In this document: positions 53,500 to 64,000 of the stretch, piece by piece
Numbering within the stretch: the stretch's first letter is position 1
Layout: each line of letters begins with the position of its first letter
Assembly (NCBI RefSeq): GCF_932526225.1
Contig: NC_064038.1
Span: forward strand, 16,603,075 to 16,667,074
Reading direction: 5' to 3'
Length of the DNA: 64,000 nt
Source: Nematostella vectensis
Lineage: Eukaryota > Cnidaria > Anthozoa > Actiniaria > Edwardsiidae
Program-made: the position numbers and the translations under genes
The notes under the pieces: model-generated
Databases searched by the model: none
Told to the model about the DNA's origin: nothing
The model's input: only the letters and a program-made list of their open reading frames with translations

Positions 53500-56400
53500 G
53501 TGAGTACGGTCTGTTCAGTGCTTATCGCTTGTATACGCTTTAAAATCAGTAAAAATTTTATACCTTTCGGTAACAAATGCTATTTCCCCGTTCGTGTCCA
53601 CTTTGAATTGGAGCACACTTTTTCACGTTTTTTTTATCTGCTATCTTTCTTTCTTCTGTCTCTTTAGTATGTTTTTCAACTGCCGTTTATTGCTAGAAAA
53701 CTTGCCAGATTTCTTACTTTTAGGGATTTGGGTTGTTTTCATTCTTAATTCAAAACATTTTGTTTTGTTTTCGATTTGGAAAAAAATAACCTTGTTTAAA
53801 TTTAGCCATCAAAGGTGTGAGGTCGTTATTAATAATCATGGTTTTCCTATAAAACTGTTCGATTTGTGTCAACAAGTTTGCTTTGCTATTGGTCTAAACA
53901 TACACGACTCAATCCACATTATTAGAATATTTTGTTATATTTGTGACATCTATATTTCACATGAAGTGAAATATATGATATATGAATATATAATATATGA
54001 TTCTTGAAACTATTCAAGGCCAAAGTTGAAATTTTAATCACAGTTTTCTTATATACAATAACCTATCCAGTTGGATGGAAATTTTACTTATTTTTAACTA
54101 ATGTAAAGCTCTTTTTTGTAGATATTTTTAAGATGTCACACACGTAGCAGTCGCACACGTGACATTGTCATGTGTGTGACAAAAACTTCTCTTCCACAAA
54201 ACCTGATCTAATGTAACCTGTAAGACTGTTTTTATTTTATACAACAAGGCTGCTCTATTGATTTATAATTTGAAATATAAAGCTCATAGATAATCAAATA
54301 TTTCATTTTTGAAAAAAAATGTATTTCTTGTGTCACATGTGTGACATGATAAATTTCCTAAGTGTAGTTTGACCCCATAAAATAAAGCAAAATTAAAATC
54401 CAAAATAATATTCATTCTTAAACACTTCAGTAGGTTCTGCTGCTCATGCTAATTTCATTGGTATATGAAATATTTTAGTTTTGGTCAACTTCCAAGCCAT
54501 GATACCAAAAGTGATTTATATCAACAATAGCCATACTAAAATAACGTAGTTCCATTAAAAAGTTTTTTTCTTGTGAATATCTTAAAAAAATAGGCATTTT
54601 GAGTGCATACTAGCAAAATATAACATCCATAGCTTTGATTGAAATCAATAAATGCAATGTGCAGAAAGTTTTAAAAATTGGGAATACAGGCTCTATTTCC
54701 AGAGAATCGCCCAGCATGATAAAAAAAACAATTGTTTTACAGAAACCATACAACAACATACATATATGTAACACCATCTTCTCTCATATCTTGGGTGCTT
54801 CTGCTTACAGAAAGCATATTGAATATTCTGTTTATTTATTTTTATTACTATTTTCAAGAGGAATCTTTTCTTATGCTTATTTCTGAATGACCAAGTAGGT
54901 TATAGTGTGAAATACCAAACTCAAGCTTATACAGCATTGTTTACTTAAATTTCTAAAAATGGCCATTCAGCTTGCAGGTGTGCTATAAATCCAATGTGGG
55001 GTTTTGGAGTATTTTTTCTTTGAATATGTTTGCATGTTGATATAGTTATATTTTGCATACAGTATATTGCTTTATAAGCTGAAAGTTGCGTTATTTTACA
55101 AGCAAAAATGTGACCTCATACAAATTTAAATTATAGTCCTTTAGCACCACCTGACATTACAGTAGGATTGACCTGAAGGAAAAATTTGACCATAAAGGTT
55201 AAGAATATGAGCATGCAGTATATAAGAGAAGGTTTGGTTGTACCAGAAGACTGAATTTCACCATACAAATTTTAAATTCATTACATGTGAAAATGTGATT
55301 TACACTGAATTTTACATGTTTTTCCAGGAAAAAAATTGGATGAGTATTACAAAACAAATAACATACTCCTGTTTTGCAACTCTTCGTATATCTGTAATCA
55401 TACCTATACAGTAAACCTTTTAGTTTTTCATATTTTACAAGACCAAAAATACAGTAGTCCATGATTTTAATTTCCATTTTCACATCCTATTATGAGCTTT
55501 TCTTTTTAGATTAAATGTCAATATTTGAGTTAGCAAGACCATGGTATTTACATTGCTCTTATAACTTTTAAGACTACCCTAGTATTTTATATTGACTGCA
55601 CAACATATATTGGTAGTAAGTGTTTAAGTAAAAATGTATCATGATGGGGTGGAAGGGGGCAGCTTACCAAGAATGTACAGTTTGAATGCCTCTCATTAAG
55701 GGCAGGGGGCTTATACCTCTTGAGATATTTTTTGAGTTTTTTGTTAAAAATAATGCCTACAATGAGACCAGTTGCAATAAAGTGCATTGTTACCAACTGA
55801 CTTTAGAATGTTTGTGAGAGGTTCTTTTAAAGCTCTCTAGTTGCAATACAAGGGAAACTGTCTTTCAGATGATGAGATAAACATGGGTGACAGTTACTGT
55901 GACTATACACACATTGTTTTGTATTGAGATGCAATTCACAATAAACAGTTATATTGACTACACATGTGTACTGGTTTCAAGGGTTCGAAAGCCCTTGAAA
56001 GTTCTCGAATTTTAAAACTTGGCTGTAGTTTTGTTCTTTAGGTTACCTGTTTGTAAAGCAGGAAAACAAGTGTCTAGCGTGAAAAGGTTTTTGGCCTTGT
56101 TTATGATGTCAAGTTCTGGTTAGAGCAGAAAGACACCAAGGCAGAACAAACATTGTAAAGATGTACAAGATAAATTATGTATAACCCACTTCTAGACAGG
56201 ATTTGCCTAGATCCTATGCGGATTGTACAGTGAAAGGAAGTGTTCTTCGCCAAGTTCAAGCTCTTGCTGATGACGGTGAAGACCGTGAGGATGAGAGATT
56301 GTAATCTCCTGGTGCTGGTTTGTGGAAAAAGCTGAGCAAGCTCAGAAGACAATCTTCATGGATTTTAACTACATGGGGGGTGGCGAATGGTCCTAGATAT

Positions 56401-59400
56401 ATTGAATTCTACGATTTTAGAGGTTCGACTTTTCCCTCTCAGATCTTTAGAAAAACAAGATCTCATGTTCTCTGATTTTCGAAAAGGCCTTTTCGCTACC
56501 TTGGAACTATATCTCTGATTGAACATTTGCTTCTCCTTACAAGCTAGACAGCTTGGGTGCGTTCCTCTTACAGCAAATACTGCAGCTGGCCTGGAAGAGT
56601 TGTCTCTGAAAACTGTGGAAGCTCGTTAAGATGCTGTTGACATTCTCTCATGGTCAAGTAAAATTTGAAAGAGGCTTCTCTGTAAATTGCCAATTGATGG
56701 TTGAAAACCTAAATAAAGAAGCTTAAAAAGTTGTTCGCAATCGTTACAGCTATCGGTGGGCTTGCTTACAAGATATACTGTAGTAAGGCTCTAGATGTGG
56801 CAAGTCAAGGGAGAAGACAATACACCCAATATCATAAAGACTAGAGAAGGGCTATGGAGAAGATTATTGACCAATGTTTTGACCAGATAAACCCCTTCAG
56901 ACTGTTTCTGATATCACTGGGGGTCCTGTATTTAAAATTACAAAACATTTAATAATTAGAATTGAAAATTGAGCGTAGGGTTACAATTAAAAGATTACTA
57001 ATCTCCCTTTAAGATAGACATGTTTTTTGCCCTTGCAGACAGTACCACAATTTGCTATTGGTTACGCTGACACTGTCAATTTGGTTCTTATAGCTCCCAA
57101 GACCAATAGCCAGGATATTACTCAGTCACTTTAAGTGGGACAAAGAAAAGCTACTAGAAAGGTTGGTAATCACTCAACAGATCAGTAGTGTGTGAGCCCC
57201 AGGGGGGGGGGGGGGGTCTTTTACTCAGTCACTTTAAGTGGGACAAAGAAAGGCTACTAGAAAGGTTGGTAATCATTCAACAGATCAGTAGTGTGTGAGC
57301 CCCAGGGGGGGTTCTTTTACTTAAATGGGACAAAAAATCTAACCCCAAAACATACCTCTTACCAAAAAAATAACCCTAAAAAATACCAATTAAAAAATTC
57401 TTATTTAAACATTCTTTTAATGCCATTCATCAACTACACATCTTGAAGTTTAAAAATGTATTGTCACCCTTGCAGTTTTATAAAAAATAGTTTTTTAAAA
57501 GAAACTGAAGGAAAAATAACAACAGTATATAACAAAACGACAAACTGTACCTACTTAGGCATAGATTTAGACAACCTAAAATCCTTGCTCGGATCCTGAC
57601 TTGGCATTTATGCAAATGCATGGCTTGTGTGTATACCAGAAAATATTATTATCAAAGCTTTTAAATAAAAAACTTGGCCTAACTGTAGGGTTGCTACTTT
57701 AGAAAAAAGTACCTTGCGTTTGTAGAACCTAAAAAAATACCATGTTTTTTATTTTCAATAGGCTTTCCCTCAAAGACCCTAAAAAATACAAAACCTCGGA
57801 TTTCAACCCCTAAAAAATATGACGTTCACCCCTCCCCCCCCCCCCCAATTTATCAGGAGTATCCCCCAGGAACAGTAGTCTAGTGGATACATACTCAACA
57901 TATCAGTAGAGTGTTAGCATTCATTTATACCCAGTAGTCTAGTGTTTCATACTCACATATCAGTAGAGTGTGAGCATTCATTTATACCCAGTAGTCTTGT
58001 GGTTACATACATTACATATCAGTAGAGTGTGAGCATTCATTTATACCGGGTAGTCGAGTGGTTACATACTTTACATATCAGTAGAGTGTGAGCATTCATT
58101 TATACCCAGTAGTCTAGTGTTTTCATACTCAACATATCAGTAGAGTGTGAGGATTCATTTATACCCAGTAGTCTTGTGGTTACATACTTTACATATCAGT
58201 AGAGTGTGAGCATTCATTTATACCCAGTAGTCTCGTGGTTACATACTCAACATATCAGTAGAGTGTGAGCATTCATTTATACCCAGTAGTCTTGTGGTTA
58301 CATACATTACATATCAGTAGAGTGTGAGCATTCATTTATACCCGGTAGTCGAGTGGTTACATACTTTACATATCAGTAGAGTGTGAGCATTCATTTATAC
58401 CCAGTAGTCTAGTGTTTTCATACTCAACATATCAGTAGAGTGTGAGCATTCATTTATACCCAGTAGTCTAGTGGATACATACTTTACATATCAGTAGAGT
58501 GTGAGCATTCATTTATACCCAGTAGTCTAGTTTTTTAATACTTTACATATCAGTAGAGTGTGAGCATTCATTTATACCCAGTAGTCTAGTGTTTTCATAC
58601 TCAACATATCAGTAGAGTGTGAGCATTCATTTATACCCAGTAGTCTAGTGTTTTCATACTCAACATATCAGTAGAGTGTGAGCATTCATTTATACCCAGT
58701 AGTCTAGTGTTTTCATAATCAACATATCATTAGAGTGTGAGCATTCATTTATACCCAGTAGTCTAGTGGATACATACTCAACATATCAGTAGTGTGAGCA
58801 TTCATTTATATCCAGTAGTCGGGTGTTTTCATACTTTACATATCAGTAGAGTGTGAGCATTCATTTATACCCAGTAGTCTAGTGTTTTCATACTCAACAT
58901 ATCAGTAGAGTGTGAGCATTCATTTATACTCAGTAGTCTCGTGTTTACATACTTTACATATCAGTAGAGTGTGAGCATTCATTTATACCCAGTAGTCTAG
59001 TGTTTTCATACTCAACATATCAGTAGAGTGTGAGCATTCATTTATACCCAGTAGTCTAGTGGATACATACTCAACATATCAGTAGAGTGTGAGCATTCAT
59101 TTATACCCAGTAGTCTAGTGTTTTCATACTCAACATATCAGTAGAGTGTGAGCATTCATTTATACCCGGTAGTCTAGTGTTTTCATACTCAACATATCAG
59201 TAGAGTGTGAGCATTCATTTATACCCAGTAGTCTCGTGGTTACATACTCAACATATCAGTAGAGTGTGAGCATTCATTTATACCCAGTAGTCTTGTGGTT
59301 ACATACATTACATATCAGTAGAGTGTGAGCATTCATTTATACCCGGTAGTCGAGTGGTTACATACTTTACATATCAGTAGAGTGTGAGCATTCATTTATA

Positions 59401-62400
59401 CCCAGTAGTCTAGTGTTTTCATACTCAACATATCAGTAGAGTGTGAGCATTCATTTATACCCAGTAGTCTAGTGGATACATACTTTACATATCAGTAGAG
59501 TGTGAGCATTCATTTATACCCAGTAGTCTAGTTTTTTAATACTTTACATATCAGTAGAGTGTGAGCATTCATTTATACCCAGTAGTCTAGTGTTTTCATA
59601 CTCAACATATCAGTAGAGTGTGAGCATTCATTTATACCCAGTAGTCTAGTGTTTTCATACTCAACATATCAGTAGAGTGTGAGCATTCATTTATACCCAG
59701 TAGTCTAGTGTTTTCATAATCAACATATCATTAGAGTGTGAGCATTCATTTATACCCAGTAGTCTAGTGGATACATACTCAACATATCAGTAGTGTGAGC
59801 ATTCATTTATATCCAGTAGTCGGGTGTTTTCATACTTTACATATCAGTAGAGTGTGAGCATTCATTTATACCCAGTAGTCTAGTGTTTTCATACTCAACA
59901 TATCAGTAGAGTGTGAGCATTCATTTATACTCAGTAGTCTCGTGTTTACATACTTTACATATCAGTAGAGTGTGAGCATTCATTTATACCCAGTAGTCTA
60001 GTGGATACATACTCAACATATCAGTAGAGTGTGAGCATTCATTTATACCCAGTAGTCTAGTGTTTTCATACTCAACATATCAGTAGAGTGTGAGCATTCA
60101 TTTATACCCAGTAGTCTAGTGGATACATACTCAACATATCAGTAGAGTGTGAGCATTCATTTATACCCAGTAGTCTAGTGTTTTCATACTCAACATATCA
60201 GTAGAGTGTGAGCATTCATTTATACCCGGTAGTCTAGTGTTTTCATACTCAACATATCAGTAGAGTGTGAGCATTCATTTATACCCAGTAGTCTCGTGGT
60301 TACATACTCAACATATCAGTAGAGTGTGAGCATTCATTTATACCCAGTAGTCTTGTGGTTACATACATTACATATCAGTAGAGTGTGAGCATTCATTTAT
60401 ACCCGGTAGTCGAGTGGTTACATACTTTACATATCAGTAGAGTGTGAGCATTCATTTATACCCGGTAGTCTAGTGTTTTCATACTCAACATATCATTAGA
60501 GTGTGAGCATTCATTTATACCCAGTAGTCTAGTGTTTTCATACTCAACATATCAGTAGAGTGTGAGCATTCATTTATATCCAGTAGTCGGGTGTTTTCAT
60601 ACTTTACATATCAGTAGAGTGTGAGCATTCATTTATACCCAGTAGTCTAGTGTTTTCATACTCAACATATCAGTAGAGTGTGAGCATTCATTTATACTCA
60701 GTAGTCTCGTGTTTACATACTTTACATATCAGTAGAGCGTGAGCATTCATTTATACCCAGTAGTCTAGTGTTTTCACCCAGTAGTCTAGTGTTTTCATAC
60801 TCAACATATCATTAGAGTGTGAGCATTCATTTATACCCAGTAGTCTCGTGGTTACATACTTTACATATCAGTAGTTTACATACAGTGTTTACATACAGTA
60901 TAGCTATGGAACCAAAAACCTTCAAAGACCTACAACCAATGTCAAAGTGAGTATTCTCTTTCAAACATCTTCACCATCCAATGAATGCTAATATACTTGT
61001 ATTTTGCTATATTCTCTGTTTGTTGTTACTTTGTCTGTTTTGTTTGCTGCTGCAGATTTTGGCAAAACATATGGTTTAGTAATTATATTGATTGTTGTAA
61101 TTATTCAAATTAAGAACCTTAAAAAAATAGGCTAGTGTGGAGATCCAAACATTGGGAAGCAGCCAACAGCTCCCTACATACTTCCATTGAAGAAAGAATG
61201 AATAAATATTGCAATTGATTTTGTTTGATTTAGATATTACAGTGGGGATCAAGACCGACTGTTTGCAGAAGCACATATTGTCAGTCCCTTAGCACATGGC
61301 AGACGGGGCGCATGTACAAGCTCTAGGGTGTGTACTGTCAATAATTTTGGCTCTCAGTGATTTTGACAAAATATATGAATATGTGTGATTTCTGCATATA
61401 AACTTTCTATTGAAAATGGGGTTGCATTCATAGAATGCATGTGTCTTAACCCTATGCTTGGGAACATTTGAAAAATTGTTTATGACTTGCAGGCATGTAG
61501 ATTCTGTCATGTATATGTACCTTGTTGATGCAGTCCAGGTTACAATATGTCAATTCTCCAATCTTTATTAAAATAATGTGTTATGTATGGATAATGCATG
61601 AAATACAATTTGTGATTGTGTTTATGTGTTTATTAATCTGAAAGACAGGGTTGTGTGTTTAATGGGAGTTACACAGAATACAGATCTAATTGGCTGTTCA
61701 ATTCATATTTCAGGCTACAAGATCTCAACCTGTTGACATTCTGTGTAATATATGCTTCTGCCCAATACCGGTTGCTGTAAGTTACTTTTAGTGTTGTTGT
61801 TTTATCTCTCAAATCAAGCCCAATCCACAAATGTTATTGAATAGAAGAGTTGCTCTATAGTTAGTGGACATGGTCCATTCCAAGTCCAAAACATTGAGGG
61901 GAGGGGGATCTGTTTCCTCAGTAGCAGAAAATGTAGTATTTGGAGAAGAGGAGTCTGGCGCTGCAGACTACTGAAAGATGTGCATATTGCTGATTATAAA
62001 TATTGATGAACTTTTCTTTTATTTCACAGAATTTTACTGGATTAGAGTGTGGAGACAGATTCTGTCAAAGATGCTGGAAAGAGTATCTCACCACAAAAAT
62101 TATAGATGAGCATGTAGGAGAGGTACACAGTCAAACGCTACATACATTTTGGTGTTACAAATCATGTGCAGTAGATCAAACATTTTTGTTATTTGTGCAC
62201 TGATAAGAAGTGTGCTGTAAACAAAGTACAAAAACCGCCATTCCTGCATTGCAAAATAAAAATAATGTTTTTAAAAAGCAGCAGTTAACACTTATGAGGT
62301 ACATAATCTTATAAAGTACTCTACTAATATACAGCACATACTCAACAACAATCTGCATAGTGTAACCCAGGGGTGTAGCAGCCAACGCCAGCCAACAGAC

Positions 62401-62654
62401 ACAGGAGGAATGCCTCGTGAATAATCCCAACCCCCTTTGAGAAATCCTGGCAACTCCCCTCTGAACCCTCTAATGGTTATCTCAAGTAGAATCTAAATAA
62501 TGTTATTAATGTACCAATAACTATTTTTAGAGGACAGCATACAGTATATATGTAGTAGTGTGTGGCATTTTTTGATATGGCTACTGATTATTTTATAGAA
62601 CATTTCTTGTCCTGCCACAAAATGTGATATTTTAGTGGATGAAGCATTTGTGGG
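53278..62654 (+). CDS. ARIH1: ARIH1-like (ariadne-1) RBR E3 ubiquitin ligase, 5' six exons, 3' end outside window
   Basis: Spliced plus-strand gene: exons 53278-53499, 57094-57161, 60904-60946, 61714-61776, 62030-62122 and 62599-62654, with GT donors and AG acceptors in agreeing phases (0, 2, 0, 0, 0, 2). Together they give an acidic N-terminus, the UBA-like region (YECLTPEALVSYM, RILLSHFKWDKEKLLER), and RING1 (ILCNICFCPIPVA, FTGLECGDRFCQRCW, EYLTTKIIDEHVGE, ISCPATKCDILVDE). Order and spacing follow ariadne-1 proteins, which take ubiquitin from UbcH7-type E2s via RING1, pass it to a RING2 cysteine, and work with neddylated cullins. IBR, RING2 and the Ariadne domain must lie beyond 64000. Odd points: Asp replaces the usual His ligand in RING1, and exon 3 is poorly conserved. 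Confidence 0.85.
53500..57093 (+). other. ARIH1-like intron 1
   Basis: 3.6-kb AT-rich intron. Contains a cluster of GTCAC/GTGAC palindromes at 54135-54180 (outer 9-bp arms GTCACACAC and GTGTGTGAC) and 54332-54345 (GTCACATGTGTGAC). No further exon can be supported; several 70-130 codon frames are without domains. Confidence 0.6.
57094..57161 (+). CDS. ARIH1: ARIH1-like exon 2
   Basis: 68 bp between TTCTTATAG and GTTGGT; encodes LPRPIARILLSHFKWDKEKL and LER, the most conserved helix of the ariadne UBA-like domain. Ends in phase 2. The GTTGGT donor is weak compared with the other introns. Confidence 0.8.
57118..57345 (+). repeat. Tandem duplication of exon 2 3' half plus donor
   Basis: Unit of about 103 bp (57118-57220) spans the last 44 bp of exon 2, its donor and the next 57 bp of intron, ending in a G run. 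It is repeated at 57221-57316 with two substitutions and a shorter G run. A third, decayed copy starts TTACTTAAATGGGACAAA at about 57317. Confidence 0.85.
57873..60875 (+). repeat. 59-bp minisatellite in ARIH1-like intron 2
   Basis: About 51 tandem copies of a 59-bp unit (CATATCAGTAGAGTGTGAGC, ATTCATTTATACCCAGTAGT, CTAGTGTTTTCATACTCAA). Variant units recur with a period of about 1.0 kb (marker CTTGTGG at 58291, 59292 and 60352), so there is a higher-order repeat of 17-18 units. The array ends about 28 bp before exon 3. Confidence 0.95.
60904..60946 (+). CDS. ARIH1: ARIH1-like exon 3
   Basis: 43 bp between TACAGTATAG and GTGAGT; phase requires one base to complete the previous codon, giving YGTKNLQRPTTNVK. 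The phases force this choice, but similarity to the expected region (Tyr, Gly, Asn-Leu positions only) is low, so the exon is the least certain. Confidence 0.5.
61714..61776 (+). CDS. ARIH1: ARIH1-like exon 4 (RING1 start)
   Basis: 63 bp between TTTCAG and GTAAGT, 21 codons including the first RING1 Cys pair CNIC. Confidence 0.85.
62030..62122 (+). CDS. ARIH1: ARIH1-like exon 5 (RING1 core)
   Basis: 93 bp between TTTCACAG and GTACAC. Contains ECGDRFCQRCW; the codon GAC at 62054-62056 is at the position of the usual zinc-binding His. Confidence 0.9.
62599..62654 (+). CDS. ARIH1: ARIH1-like exon 6 (RING1 end)
   Basis: 56 bp between TTTTATAG and GTAAGT; gives NISCPATKCDILVDEAFV with the last two RING1 Cys residues. 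Ends in phase 2; no later exon is found before 64000. Confidence 0.85.
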
Positions 62655-62768
62655 GTAAGTAACGTCGAATGCTACCATAAGTTTCACATGCTAACATAAG
62701 TTACACATGCTACCATAAGTTACTAATACTGTAAGTACTGATATGTCTGTTGATTGGTGATAAGTGAT

Positions 62769-63033
62769 AACTGTCATCACTGTCTGTACAGTCTATAGTA
62801 CCACTGTCATCACTGTCTGTACAGTCTATAGTACCACTGTCATCACTGTCTGTACAGTCTATAGTACCACTGTCATCACTGTCTGTACAGTCTATAGTAC
62901 CACTGTCATCACTGTACAGTCTATAGTACCACTGTCATCACTGTACAGTCTATAGTACCACTGTCATCACTGTCTGTACAGTCTATAGTACCACTGTCAC
63001 CACTGTCTGTACAGTCTATAGTACCACTGCCAT
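62769..63033 (+). repeat. 33-bp minisatellite after exon 6
   Basis: Eight units of ACTGTCATCACTGTCTGTAC + AGTCTATAGTACC, two of them 29 bp (lacking CTGT). The 33-bp length keeps an open TVYSTTVI-type frame, which is not a gene. Confidence 0.95.
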
Positions 63034-64000
63034 CATCTTGGCAACAGCTGTATCACAATGTACTCTACTTGTTTGATAAACTTACTTGTATTTAAGGTTA
63101 CGGAACAGTTTCGCGACATGGTCCCGGAAAAAAATGATAACGCGCGCACAATTTACCCAAACTATACAAACGAGTTATCAAATTAATCATTATAGAATGA
63201 AGAATCTACCTATGTTTGTTATTTATTGCTTTAAAGGAAACTTTTTTAAAAAATGGCAGTAGAACTTAAAACGATATAGGTGTCTTTGGAAGAATTTAGG
63301 TACCATACCCCATGAGTAAAAACTGACGGCAAATATCTTATTTAATCAGCACATGCTTTTTAACAATAGTGTGTCTTCGATTTCTGATATCTAGTTTCAT
63401 TCAAAAGTAATTATATTTCAATATTACAGTATTCAAATTCCAGCCATATCCGGCGATCAAATTCCGATAACTTTCGATGGATTTAGAATTTTAATGGCTG
63501 TACACACACTTTTGTTAGCGAGGTATTGCTCTATCTACCTGCCAAATTTTATGCAATTCCGGGCAATCTATATGGTACATAAATTCAAAAGTTTAGCGTG
63601 TTTTGGTCGATTTTTTGTTTTGCCGTAATGCGCTTCTAAAGATTCCTTGATGCTTAATCCCTTTTCCGGATTATAACACTTCACACCTAATCCCAACACG
63701 CACGTTAGCCGATAGGGTTCGACCGCTGCTGTGTTGCGTTTCTAAAGAAAACAAACGCTTATCAAGTGTTACACGCGCTTTTGACAAGAGCAACAAACTA
63801 GGAAATCGTAGACATAGGCAAAGAAAAAAGCCAAACACGCGGGAAGACTCAGACTTCTCAGACTAAGACTTCTCTGGATAATCGTCGCTATCGCTATCAT
63901 AGCCAGCATTGCACGGAGTATCTTTCTCGTTCTCGCAGAAACTCCGTCGTTCGCGTTCTTTTGATTATAACACGGGCAACAAGTTTGTTTTAGGGGCTTG
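63034..64000. other. No exon recognised; presumed ARIH1-like intron 6
   Basis: AT-rich sequence. I looked for the expected continuation of the RBR domain and saw none, so the next exon is probably beyond the window. Confidence 0.45.

Noticed and set aside
53594-54007. 137-codon ORF in ARIH1-like intron 1
   Set aside because: AT-rich composition, overlaps the read-through of exon 1 and has no domain.
57043-57093. Alternative exon start at TTGCAG before exon 2
   Set aside because: The reading from that acceptor does not match the ariadne family, while the acceptor at 57093 gives the conserved helix in phase.
58046-58070. tRNA B-box likeness of GTCGAGTGGTTAC in satellite units
   Set aside because: No A box at proper distance and no cloverleaf; variation follows the satellite.
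57873-60875. Possible CRISPR-like array
   Set aside because: Units are contiguous 59-bp tandem copies without unique spacers, in a eukaryotic intron.
60899-60946. Alternative acceptor CAG at 60898 for exon 3
   Set aside because: It would break the phase into exon 4, which is fixed by the RING1 cysteines.
62764-62955. TVYSTTVI-repeat ORF
   Set aside because: Open frame is a consequence of a 33-bp minisatellite.

Overview
The window is nuclear DNA of an invertebrate animal, most likely an anthozoan cnidarian (anemone or coral type). The reasons are a spliced metazoan ARIH1/ariadne-type gene at the 3' side, an AT-rich background, and a mixture of transposon families (DIRS, BEL/Pao, CR1-like and L1-like LINEs, Polinton/Maverick, foldback elements and MITEs) that is usual in cnidarians. 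The species call is inference. No bacterial operon, tRNA, rRNA or CRISPR was found.

Region by region. 0-2.3 kb: AT-rich, two diverged direct repeats and one hypothetical ORF. 2.3-5.6 kb: a LINE endonuclease fragment, then a decayed DIRS-like tyrosine-recombinase retrotransposon, both on the minus strand. 5.6-14.9 kb: a triple nest. A GC-rich, unrecognised multi-domain gene (minus strand) is split by a 5'-truncated CR1-like LINE, and that LINE is split by a 5,065-bp foldback element flanked by TTAA duplications. 15.1-16.8 kb: L1-like LINE remnants with an inverted ORF1 segment. 16.8-23.5 kb: dispersed repeats and microsatellites with no gene. 23.5-25.6 kb: a broken gene for a FEN1/XPG-like nuclease ending in a CXC zinc domain. 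25.6-28.3 kb: the 3' half of a BEL/Pao element with its LTR. 27.8-30.0 and 36.3-38.5 kb: two nearly identical 2.2-kb direct repeats bracketing a 6.3-kb Polinton fragment (SAP-like/DNA polymerase B, integrase, capsid-like protein). 38.5-38.85 kb: a Harbinger-like MITE full of AGCCCGGGCT palindromes. 40.7-50.2 kb: second copies of the 16.8-22.3 kb repeats, one of them interrupted by a complete but dead BEL/Pao element at 43.8-49.2 kb. 50.3 kb: another MITE.

53.3 kb to beyond 62.65 kb is the only convincing host gene, an ARIH1-like RBR E3 ubiquitin ligase. Six coding exons are visible (acidic N-terminus, UBA-like region, RING1 and its end); the remainder (IBR, RING2, Ariadne domain) would lie past the window. 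Its second intron holds a 3-kb, 59-bp minisatellite that appears to have grown from sequence just downstream of a tandemly duplicated exon 2. Its promoter has CRE-like, CCAAT and GTCACGTGAC elements.

The mobile elements do not form one pathway; they are successive insertions into the region upstream of the ARIH1-like gene. The reading frames most worth attention are the Polinton polymerase (two unusual Cys-rich inserts, one in-frame stop), the FEN/CXC gene, and the GC-rich unknown gene.
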